Source: Rickettsiales bacterium (lineage in GTDB: Bacteria; Pseudomonadota; Alphaproteobacteria; Rickettsiales; Deianiraeaceae). From it: a DNA stretch of 5,909 nt. The notes under the pieces are model-generated. The model worked only from the letters and a program-made list of their open reading frames with translations. It did not search any database and had not been told where the DNA came from. The first letter of the stretch is position 1. Every line of letters starts with the position of its first letter. A program made the translations under genes and the position numbers. Below are positions 1 through 4,816 of the stretch, piece after piece. The stretch lies in the NCBI GenBank assembly GCA_947485035.1, contig CANKQN010000061.1:1-5909 (forward strand), read 5' to 3'.

Positions 1-1
1 C

Positions 2-1687
2 AATGCCCGTCAGTTGAGTTTTTCGATTTAAAAATTTCATAAAATCGCTAATTTCAAGATTGCTCGCACTCGATTTTAACGATATAGTTTTAAGAATTTT
101 ATCGCTCGAAGTCGCAAAACCATCAAGTGCAATTGTTCCGCCAAAGGCCGAAGTGTTAATCTTAAAATTGAAGATATTTTTGTCGAATTTCAACATCGAT
201 TCGGCGTTTTTGAATATTGTGTTTTTGTATGTAAGTGATTTTATGGAAAGCTTTGCTTCAACTGGAATATTTGCAATTTTGGGAATATGCAAGCGTGCAT
301 TATCCCTTGTCTCACCTAATGTTATTGGTTTTTGTTGGGCATTTTCTATGTAATCGTCAATGTTGATATTTTCACTAGAGATGTTCAAAAATATCGATTT
401 TGTTTTCGTCATAAAATTCAGAATTGACGCAATGTTTATGGTAATATCATTCAATTTAATATTACTGCTTTTGTGTGTTTGAAATATGCCATTTTCTAGG
501 GTAAAATCTATTTGAGCATTGACTTGTTGTGGAATATTTTTGAGGTTTTTGACATCAATTTCAAATGTATTACAGAAGTTTTTGGCATCAAGAATTGTTG
601 CAACAAGCGTACCTCTTATTTTCGAAAGCATAGGGTTTTCAGAAACAGTTCCGCCCACATCTTTTGAGGATATTTCAAAGTGTTGAGATTTCACGAAAAA
701 ATTAGAAATATTCAATTTGTGATTGGTTAAATCTGCCTTGAATGAGAAATCGACGGGTGGCATTTTGTGCCAAAATTGATAAGTCGTTTGCATTTGTTTT
801 GCAATTTCACCAGCAAGAATATTTGTCCCCGAGGCTTCAATTCTCAACTCGTCAAAAAACATGAAATTTTGCATAGGATTTTTTGGATTTCTCACATATT
901 TTCCTTCAATTGTGGCATCACCAAGTTCAGATTTCACCGATAAAATCGCCTCGCCATCGCCATCTTCAAGTAGGTCTCTGAGGCTTGAAAGTTGAAGATT
1001 CAATAGGAGGTTGTGGTTATCGATGTGGATTGAAGCGTGAGCTTTAATTTTCGAATCGTAGCTTGGCATTGAAACTTTTGCGTCAATATTTGAAATTTTA
1101 TGCGAAATATTGCTATTACAAACTTTATATGAAAAATTACTATTTGAAATTTTTAAATTCGAAAGTACAATGCTTTTGAATTTATGCAACGATTTTTGCG
1201 ATGTATTTGTGGACTTTGAAATGGCGTTAAGTTCAGCTTTGGAAAGAAAATTGTAGTTATTATTGCACTTAATGATATCGATGTTTGCGTTGTCAAGAAT
1301 GATGTTTTTAATGACGAGTTTGTTAAAAATCAACGGGAAGATGGCAATTTTTATATCAATTTTTTTTGCAGATACAAGGTTTTTTTCCTCAAAAGATGGG
1401 TTTGAAACCGTCACATTGTGTGCAGTTATGCCGAAAAATGGCAAAATTGAAAGGCGAGCTTTGCCCAAAATCATAACTTCAAGACCGGTTTTTTCATATA
1501 TCATGCGATTAATTTCTGGTAGTGGAACAATTTTTTCAATTGGCGCAAACCTTGGCACAATAAAGGATATGGCAATTATAACCGCTAAAAACCACACGAA
1601 TATTTTAAAAATTGCACCAGAGAATATCGATAAAAACGACGAGCGATTCGTTCCCACATTAGACTTCGAAGATTCCAGTTCTGGCAT
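2..1687 (-). CDS. AsmA-family inner-membrane-anchored protein, N-terminal part (runs off left edge)
   Basis: The minus strand is open without a stop from the ATG at 1687 to the window edge, giving 562 codons. The stop at 1708-1706 lies just upstream in frame, so this is the first possible ATG. A basic/polar N-terminus is followed by one strong membrane segment at about residues 26-45, then a long region rich in beta strands. The AsmA signature follows: a G-x-A-R-x-S-x-x-P-F-F-G segment and N-V-T-V-S-N-P at about residues 75-97, then an I-K-N-I-x-L-D-N-A-N-I block. Near the visible end is F-G-G-T-I-A-L-D-G-F (from about 515) and a short N-L-E-I-S-D-F stretch, typical of the AsmA C-terminal repeat region. 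AsmA-like proteins face the periplasm and are linked to outer-membrane assembly and lipid transport; the exact role here is inferred. The gene is divergent from pal. Its C-terminus is outside the window. Confidence 0.85.
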   Translation of the reverse strand, partial: MPELESSKSNVGTNRSSFLSIFSGAIFKIFVWFLAVIIAISFIVPRFAPIEKIVPLPEINRMIYEKTGLEVMILGKARLSILPFFGITAHNVTVSNPSFEEKNLVSAKKIDIKIAIFPLIFNKLVIKNIILDNANIDIIKCNNNYNFLSKAELNAISKSTNTSQKSLHKFKSIVLSNLKISNSNFSYKVCNSNISHKISNIDAKVSMPSYDSKIKAHASIHIDNHNLLLNLQLSSLRDLLEDGDGEAILSVKSELGDATIEGKYVRNPKNPMQNFMFFDELRIEASGTNILAGEIAKQMQTTYQFWHKMPPVDFSFKADLTNHKLNISNFFVKSQHFEISSKDVGGTVSENPMLSKIRGTLVATILDAKNFCNTFEIDVKNLKNIPQQVNAQIDFTLENGIFQTHKSSNIKLNDITINIASILNFMTKTKSIFLNISSENINIDDYIENAQQKPITLGETRDNARLHIPKIANIPVEAKLSIKSLTYKNTIFKNAESMLKFDKNIFNFKINTSAFGGTIALDGFATSSDKILKTISLKSSASNLEISDFMKFLNRKTQLTGI

Positions 1688-1712
1688 GGGTTTTTGGCTA
1701 CTATTTTATAAA

Positions 1713-1745
1713 TATAAAATAAAATATATGGTATTTTATTTTATA
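1713..1745. repeat. Perfect 14-bp all-AT inverted repeat with 5-nt loop
   Basis: TATAAAATAAAATA (1713-1726) and TATTTTATTTTATA (1732-1745) are exact reverse complements separated by TATGG. The element is between the divergent asmA and pal genes, with its left edge 25 bp upstream of the asmA ATG, and overlaps the probable asmA -10. It could be an operator, a cruciform-prone or easily melted site, or a 5'-UTR hairpin if transcription starts further upstream. No terminator role is obvious because no gene is transcribed into it from either side. Confidence 0.6.
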
Positions 1746-1753
1746 AATGTCAA
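1723..1753 (-). promoter_or_regulatory. Putative promoter of the asmA-like gene
   Basis: On the minus strand a perfect TTGACA lies at 1753-1748. The best -10 match is TATATT at 1728-1723 (19-nt spacer); CATATA at 1730-1725 gives the ideal 17-nt spacer but a poorer match. Transcription would begin near 1715, about 28 nt before the ATG. The -10 region sits inside a 14-bp AT palindrome. The -35 is clear; the exact -10 is uncertain. Confidence 0.45.
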
Positions 1754-1789
1754 GAATTTTTGTTTAAATGTTATGAGTAAAAAAACTTC

Positions 1790-1818
1790 TTGACAAATCA
1801 TTTTCTTATATATATTTA
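1790..1818 (+). promoter_or_regulatory. Putative promoter of pal-prs
   Basis: A consensus TTGACA occupies 1790-1795. A 17-nt spacer leads to TATTTA at 1813-1818; TATATT at 1811-1816 is a better match but with 15-nt spacing. The downstream tract up to the ATG at 1848 is almost pure A/T. The box mirrors the minus-strand TTGACA at 1753-1748, so the two genes share a back-to-back promoter region. Confidence 0.5.
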
Positions 1819-1847
1819 TAATATAAAATTATTTTTGATCTTTAACC

Positions 1848-2354
1848 ATGAAAAAAATCATTCCATTAATTGCACTTTCTGCCTTAGTTATTGCTTGTGG
1901 CAAAAAAGAAAGCTCCAATAAAAAATCCGAACAATCGGATTCAAAGTCAAAAACATCCATAAGCGGAAAAGCACTTTCTTCAGTTCAATCACTTTCTACA
2001 AAAGGTTTTGTTGCTGATAGAGTATTCTATAAGTTCGACGACGCTTCTGTTCAAGACAACCACAAAGCCGATCTTAAAGCACAAGCTGCATACATTAAAG
2101 AAAGGCTTGCAGAAGATTCTACTCTTGAAGTTGTCGTTGAAGGAAACTGCGATGAAAGAGGTGGAGTTGAATACAACATGGTTCTTGGTCAAAAAAGAGC
2201 AGACTCCGTTAAAGATTTCCTAATTGCACAAGGCGTGGCTTCTGAAAAAATTAAGGCTGTAAGCTTTGGCAAAGAAAGAGTAATTGTTGCGGGAACTGAC
2301 GCAGTTGCTTACTTACAAAACAGGGTTGCAATTACTAAAATTGAAACTAAATAA
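1848..2354 (+). CDS. pal: Peptidoglycan-associated lipoprotein Pal (OmpA-like domain)
   Basis: 168 residues. The N-terminus is a lipoprotein signal peptide (M-K-K, hydrophobic core, lipobox V-I-A-C) with Cys17 as the predicted lipidated residue. A Lys/Ser-rich flexible linker covers residues 18-45. The OmpA/Pal peptidoglycan-binding domain fills about 54-166: V-F-Y-K-F-D (59-64), E-G-N-C-D-E-R-G-G (98-106), Y-N-x-x-L-G-Q-K-R-A (109-118), S-F-G-K-E-R (139-144) and N-R-V-A (158-161). Asp102 and Arg117 correspond to the pair that contacts diaminopimelate in this fold. Pal tethers the outer membrane to peptidoglycan and works with TolB, but no tol genes are visible here; the downstream gene is prs. 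Asn100 replaces the His usual in E-G-H-x-D-E-R-G. No Shine-Dalgarno precedes the ATG. Confidence 0.93.
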   Translation: MKKIIPLIALSALVIACGKKESSNKKSEQSDSKSKTSISGKALSSVQSLSTKGFVADRVFYKFDDASVQDNHKADLKAQAAYIKERLAEDSTLEVVVEGNCDERGGVEYNMVLGQKRADSVKDFLIAQGVASEKIKAVSFGKERVIVAGTDAVAYLQNRVAITKIETK

Positions 2355-2360
2355 ACCACT

Positions 2361-3242
2361 GTGCAATACATCGGACTGCCAAATGCTAGAAATTTTTGCC
2401 AAAGCTTAAACGCTTTTGAACCTCAAATTTCTACATTTTCCGATGGCGAAATATCATTATCAATCGATGGTTTTGATTTTTCGCACAAAAAGCTTTGCAT
2501 TGTTCAGTCCCTTTTTGGATCGAATTCCGCAATCCTTGAATTGGCACTTTTGCTTAACACACTGTCTCGAAACACATCAGTTGCACCACACTTGTTATTG
2601 ACATACCTTGCTTACTCAAGGCAAGATCGTGAAATTACACAAACATCACCAATTTCCTCACTTGTAATTGCGCAGCTACTAGCAACACAAAAAATTCAAA
2701 CAATATCAATTGTCGAACTTCACGCGCCGCAAGTTCAAGGCTTTTTCCAGCAACCTTGCTTCAATATTTCTCTTGAAGATTTTTTTATTTCACATATTTT
2801 ACAAAATTTCAATACAAATGAAATAGTAATTTGTGCAGCTGATATTGGTGGTGCGAAGACATCTCGGAAGATATCCACAAACCTTCAATGCTCAAGTGCA
2901 ATTGTTGAAAAAATGCGTCCAAAAGCAGGCGTTTCGCATGCAATGTCGCTTGTTGGTGATGTTCAGGGTAAAATATGTATTTTAATTGACGATATTATCG
3001 ATTCGGCTGGAACACTTTGCAACGCTGCTGATATGCTTATACAGCATGGAGCTAAATCTGTAATTGCCTATGCAAGTCATGGAATATTTTCTGGCGAAGC
3101 GTTAAATAGGATTGAAAAATCATCAATTACAAGAATTTTTATTTCAAACACAATTTTCCAGTCAAATTCGGGGAAAATTGAAGTTATTGATGTCTCGCAG
3201 TTTGTAAAAACACAATTTGAGGCGAAAATAAAAAACTTCTAG
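2361..3242 (+). CDS. prs: Ribose-phosphate pyrophosphokinase (PRPP synthetase), short divergent form
   Basis: 293 residues, against roughly 310-320 for usual bacterial Prs. It makes PRPP from ribose 5-phosphate and ATP for purine, pyrimidine, NAD, histidine and tryptophan synthesis. Family motifs in order: F-S-D-G-E (26-30), Y-S-R-Q-D-R-E (85-91), P-I-S (97-99), V-E-L-H-A (118-122) with Q-G-F-F (126-129), D-I-G-G (161-164), the flexible-loop Lys/Arg in E-K-M-R-P (183-187), G-D-V-x-G-K (199-204), and the PRPP loop D-D-I-I-D-S-A-G-T (210-218). Start: GTG at 2361. The pal stop TAA at 2352 is in the same frame two codons upstream, so no earlier start exists, and the family N-terminus matches here. 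It is 6 nt after pal, so the two are probably co-transcribed. Its TAG stop overlaps that of convergent greA. Confidence 0.9.
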   Translation: MQYIGLPNARNFCQSLNAFEPQISTFSDGEISLSIDGFDFSHKKLCIVQSLFGSNSAILELALLLNTLSRNTSVAPHLLLTYLAYSRQDREITQTSPISSLVIAQLLATQKIQTISIVELHAPQVQGFFQQPCFNISLEDFFISHILQNFNTNEIVICAADIGGAKTSRKISTNLQCSSAIVEKMRPKAGVSHAMSLVGDVQGKICILIDDIIDSAGTLCNAADMLIQHGAKSVIAYASHGIFSGEALNRIEKSSITRIFISNTIFQSNSGKIEVIDVSQFVKTQFEAKIKNF

Positions 3243-3703
3243 AAAATATTTGATATCGTAATATCGCGACCAACGCCGTTCAGAACCACAATAGCATCAT
3301 CACCCTTTGAAAGACCAATAATTGCCTTTGCAATTGGTGCGTGAATTGAAACAATGCCTTTTGAAACATCGGAGTCGTAATCTGATAAAATTTTGAATGT
3401 TTTTGTTGAATTATTGTCGTCAAATTTAATTTCAACAGTTGAACCAAAGGATACCGTTGTGAAAGTTTTACTTTCAACGTCAACAATTGAGTGCGTTGCG
3501 ATGACAGTTTCAAGATCGTTAAGACGAGATTCTATCATGCGTTGTTTTTCCTTTGCAGCGGCATATTGTGCGTTTTCGCGTAAATCTCCGTGACTGCGTG
3601 CGATGGAGATTTCCTCCGCAATTGCAACCATTTGCTGATTTTTGATATTGTCAATTTCTAATACAATGCTTTCGTAACACTGTGGTGTGAGAAAGTTATT
3701 CAT
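3239..3703 (-). CDS. greA: Transcription elongation factor GreA
   Basis: 154 residues, close to the usual 155-160. GreA enters the RNA polymerase secondary channel and stimulates cleavage of backtracked RNA. The N-terminal coiled coil covers about 1-75 and carries the tip motif G-D-L-R-E-N-A-Q-Y (39-47); Asp40 and Glu43 match the catalytic acidic pair (Asp41/Glu44 in E. coli). The C-terminal FKBP-like domain covers about 80-154, with an [17 protein letters not shown] segment at about 119-135. The ATG at 3703 overlaps the TGA of the upstream ferredoxin gene (ATGA), so translation is probably coupled and both are read from the promoter near 4052-4080. The stop shares a CTAG with the prs stop. 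Confidence 0.95.
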   Translation of the reverse strand: MNNFLTPQCYESIVLEIDNIKNQQMVAIAEEISIARSHGDLRENAQYAAAKEKQRMIESRLNDLETVIATHSIVDVESKTFTTVSFGSTVEIKFDDNNSTKTFKILSDYDSDVSKGIVSIHAPIAKAIIGLSKGDDAIVVLNGVGRDITISNIF

Positions 3704-4026
3704 ATATTTCTGTTATCTTTTGGTATGATAAAAACGACATTATTGAGGCTTGAATTTACCAAAATTTGGCAACCAAGGCGAGATGTTTTCGTTAGTCCAA
3801 AGGCAAGGTCAAGCATATCCTCTTCGTCTTCTTGTGCTGGTTTTAGCGAGTTATAAACACTTTGTTCTTCAACAATTACATGGCACGTTGAGCAAGCAAG
3901 TGAACCTTCGCATGCACCTTCGAGTGGTATGCGGTTTTGGTGGGCAACTTCTAAAATTGAAAGACCCTCCTGTGCTTCTACCGTTTTTAATTCACCGCTT
4001 GGCAGGCGAAAGTGTATGATAACCAT
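3700..4026 (-). CDS. fdx: [2Fe-2S] ferredoxin, ISC/adrenodoxin type
   Basis: 108 residues from the ATG at 4026 to the TGA at 3702-3700. Four cysteines, Cys39, Cys45, Cys48 and Cys86, have the spacing C-x5-C-x2-C-x37-C of vertebrate-type (adrenodoxin/ISC) ferredoxins, in [14 protein letters not shown] and L-G-C-Q-I. The acidic stretch E-D-E-E-D-M-L-D (66-73) is the usual partner-binding helix. Such proteins donate electrons during Fe-S cluster assembly. The frame stays open upstream to a TTG-type start near 4080, but that would add 18 residues running through the promoter palindrome with no family match, so the inner ATG (M-V-I-I-H-F) is chosen. It is the first gene of a two-gene unit with greA. 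No isc genes are nearby. No Shine-Dalgarno is seen. Confidence 0.92.
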   Translation of the reverse strand: MVIIHFRLPSGELKTVEAQEGLSILEVAHQNRIPLEGACEGSLACSTCHVIVEEQSVYNSLKPAQEDEEDMLDLAFGLTKTSRLGCQILVNSSLNNVVFIIPKDNRNI

Positions 4027-4047
4027 GAATTTAATATTAATAATGAC

Positions 4048-4076
4048 TTGACATACATTGCGTTTTTTTATATATG
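4048..4076 (+). promoter_or_regulatory. Putative promoter driving the candidate small RNA
   Basis: TTGACA at 4048-4053, an exact 17-nt spacer, then TATATG at 4071-4076. A start near 4083 is predicted. No convincing protein gene begins within 300 nt downstream on this strand, which fits an RNA gene or a very long leader for HU. Confidence 0.5.
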
Positions 4077-4080
4077 TCAA
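4052..4080 (-). promoter_or_regulatory. Putative promoter of fdx-greA
   Basis: Minus-strand TTGACA at 4080-4075, 17-nt spacer, then TGTATG at 4057-4052 (a weak -10). Transcription would start near 4045, about 20 nt before the fdx ATG at 4026. It overlaps the plus-strand promoter at 4048-4076. Confidence 0.45.
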
Positions 4081-4082
4081 GT

Positions 4083-4299
4083 ATTTTTTTGGAAATTTAT
4101 ATGACTTAAACTCTCCTCAGCAAATCTCTAACATGCTTGCTGAGGTTTTGTATATAATTCGAGCTTATTGCAAGTCAGCAACATCAAGTCGGGAAGAGTA
4201 ATTTATTGCTTCGCCACAATTCGTATATTTTCTGGTGGTAATTCAATTCCTTGTTGCACATTGCAACTGCTATGTATATACAATAACACCATATTTTTT
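4083..4299 (+). ncRNA. Candidate structured small RNA (6S-like size and shape; family not recognised)
   Basis: This non-coding stretch contains nested long-range complementarity that folds as a rod. TTGTATATA (4148-4156) pairs with TATATACAA (4275-4283). GCAA (4170-4173) pairs with TTGC (4261-4264). GCAACA (4178-4183) pairs with TGTTGC (4252-4257). GGAA (4192-4195) pairs with TTCC (4247-4250). Inside are two possible hairpins: GAAG/CTTC (4193-4196 with 4209-4212, competing with the previous pair) and CCAC/GTGG (4214-4217 with 4235-4238). A separate strong hairpin lies at 4115-4145. A T-run at 4294-4299 follows the outer stem, as in an intrinsic terminator, and a good promoter precedes the region. 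Length (about 215 nt) and rod-with-bubbles shape recall 6S RNA, but no conserved 6S sequence was recognised. It could instead be an HU leader. Confidence 0.4.
4115..4145 (+). terminator. Stable 9-bp hairpin followed by TTTT; possible attenuator or 5' domain of the small RNA
   Basis: CCTCAGCAA (4115-4123) and TTGCTGAGG (4137-4145) pair perfectly around a 13-nt loop, and TTTTG follows. This is the most GC-rich stem in the gap. The short U-run makes it a weak terminator at best. On the minus strand no U-run follows, so a plus-strand role is favoured. Confidence 0.35.
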
Positions 4300-4339
4300 A
4301 CTGTATTTCAAGGTTTTTTTTGCTTTATGAATATTTTTC

Positions 4340-4368
4340 TTGACAAAAGATTTTTTTGCAAAGACACG
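4340..4368 (+). promoter_or_regulatory. Weak promoter candidate for hup-tatA
   Basis: TTGACA at 4340-4345 sits in the context TTCTTGACAAA, the same 11 bases as the pal promoter at 1787-1797. However, the 17-nt position gives GACACG, not a recognisable -10. If real, the leader to the HU ATG at 4405 is about 30 nt. The rest of 4300-4404 is T-rich and shows only a short GTTATT/AATAAC repeat (4373-4378 and 4386-4391). Confidence 0.3.
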
Positions 4369-4404
4369 ATGTGTTATTAATTCAAAATAACTAGTAATAT
4401 TAAT

Positions 4405-4680
4405 ATGAACAAAAGTGATTTAATTGATGTAATTTCATCAAAAACTGGTCTTACAAAGGTGAAATCCGGCGAAGCTCTTGATGCACTTCTTGAAGCCGTT
4501 ACTGATAGTTTAAAAAAAGGAGATTCTGTTTCTTTAATTGGTTTTGGTGTATTTAAAGCACTTGAAAGAGCTGCAAGAATAGGGCGCAACCCAAAAACAG
4601 GTGCTGAAATTAAAATTGAAGCAAAAAAATCAGTTTCATTCGTTGCTGGTAAATCTTTGAAAGATTCTGTTAACGCATAG
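4405..4680 (+). CDS. hup: DNA-binding protein HU
   Basis: 91 residues, the usual HU size. HU binds and bends DNA without strong sequence preference and shapes the nucleoid. The N-terminal helical dimerisation region opens M-N-K-S-D-L-I-D. The family signature G-F-G-V-F (46-50) is followed by A-A-R-I-G-R-N-P-K-T-G (56-66), which holds the intercalating Arg61-Asn62-Pro63 at the tip of the DNA-clasping arm. The C-terminus is F-x-A-G-K-x-L-K-D-x-V-N (79-90). HU rather than IHF is chosen from overall similarity; IHF subunits share the fold. The ATG at 4405 lies in A/T-only sequence without a Shine-Dalgarno. It leads a tight cluster with tatA (9 nt downstream) and the unknown gene after it, so these are probably co-transcribed. 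Confidence 0.93.
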   Translation: MNKSDLIDVISSKTGLTKVKSGEALDALLEAVTDSLKKGDSVSLIGFGVFKALERAARIGRNPKTGAEIKIEAKKSVSFVAGKSLKDSVNA

Positions 4681-4689
4681 TAATAGTAT

Positions 4690-4815
4690 ATGTTTAGCTT
4701 TAAGGAACTCCTGATTGTACTTCTGATTATCCTACTAATCTTTGGTGCAGGCAGGCTTCCTTCGGCTATCAAACAAATAATTCAGTCAATAAAGGACATA
4801 AAAAATTCAAAATAA
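4690..4815 (+). CDS. tatA: Minimal twin-arginine translocase subunit TatA (41 aa)
   Basis: A 41-codon frame from the ATG at 4690 to the TAA at 4813-4815. Residues 1-6 are M-F-S-F-K-E, followed by a membrane helix at about 7-18. The F-G hinge is at 18-19 and G-x-x-R-L-P at 19-24, then an amphipathic helix (I-K-Q-I-I-Q-S-I-K-D-I-K) to the end. This is the TatA plan: short N-tail, membrane helix, F-G hinge, L-P, amphipathic helix. TatA oligomerises to let folded twin-arginine proteins cross the inner membrane. Most TatA proteins are 50-90 residues; this one lacks nearly all of the acidic C-terminal tail, which is the least conserved part. TatE/TatB alternatives are possible, but TatB is longer. 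It is 9 nt after HU and 1 nt before the next gene. No tatB or tatC is seen. Confidence 0.8.
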   Translation: MFSFKELLIVLLIILLIFGAGRLPSAIKQIIQSIKDIKNSK

Positions 4816-4816
4816 T

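Larger units (their letters stand above)
4047..4081. repeat. Perfect 9-bp inverted repeat containing two opposed TTGACA boxes
   Basis: CTTGACATA (4047-4055) and TATGTCAAG (4073-4081) are exact reverse complements with a 17-nt spacer. Each arm contains TTGACA on its own strand, so each -35 overlaps the -10 position of the opposite promoter. It is followed by a T-run at 4084-4090, so it could also be read as a weak terminator on the plus strand, but no plus-strand gene ends here. Confidence 0.65.

Noticed and set aside
60..353. 97-codon plus-strand open frame
   Set aside because: Also a shadow of the asmA-like gene, starting at a TTG with no family resemblance.
1263..1793. 176-codon plus-strand open frame
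   Set aside because: It is antisense to the continuous asmA-like frame, has no recognisable domain, and runs through the promoter palindrome. The minus-strand frame has clear AsmA motifs.
123..2906. Exact 15-nt match between 123-137 and 2892-2906
   Set aside because: It lies in two unrelated coding genes in different contexts with no extension either side. A single match of this length is only mildly unexpected in AT-biased sequence.
4027..4080. Longer ferredoxin N-terminus starting near 4080
   Set aside because: The extra 18 residues are encoded by the promoter palindrome and do not resemble ferredoxins; the ATG at 4026 gives the standard beginning.
4103..4177. tRNA-like arrangement: GACTT (4103-4107) against AAGTC (4172-4176), with a 7-nt TTCGAGC loop closed by ATAA/TTAT
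   Set aside because: The loop fits the T-loop consensus and total length is about 74 nt, but the acceptor stem has only 5 of 7 pairs, the middle is a 9-bp/13-nt hairpin and not D and anticodon arms, and the T-stem is all A/T. Probably coincidence.
4083..4299. tmRNA or SRP RNA identity for the gap
   Set aside because: No proteolysis-tag frame ending in an Ala-Ala type codon run, no tmRNA acceptor with CCA, and no GGAAGCAGC-like SRP loop sequence were found.
4168..4380. 70-codon plus-strand open frame from TTG in the intergenic gap
   Set aside because: Cys/Phe/Ile-rich translation of T-rich DNA with no domain or credible start; it overlaps the complementary RNA segments.
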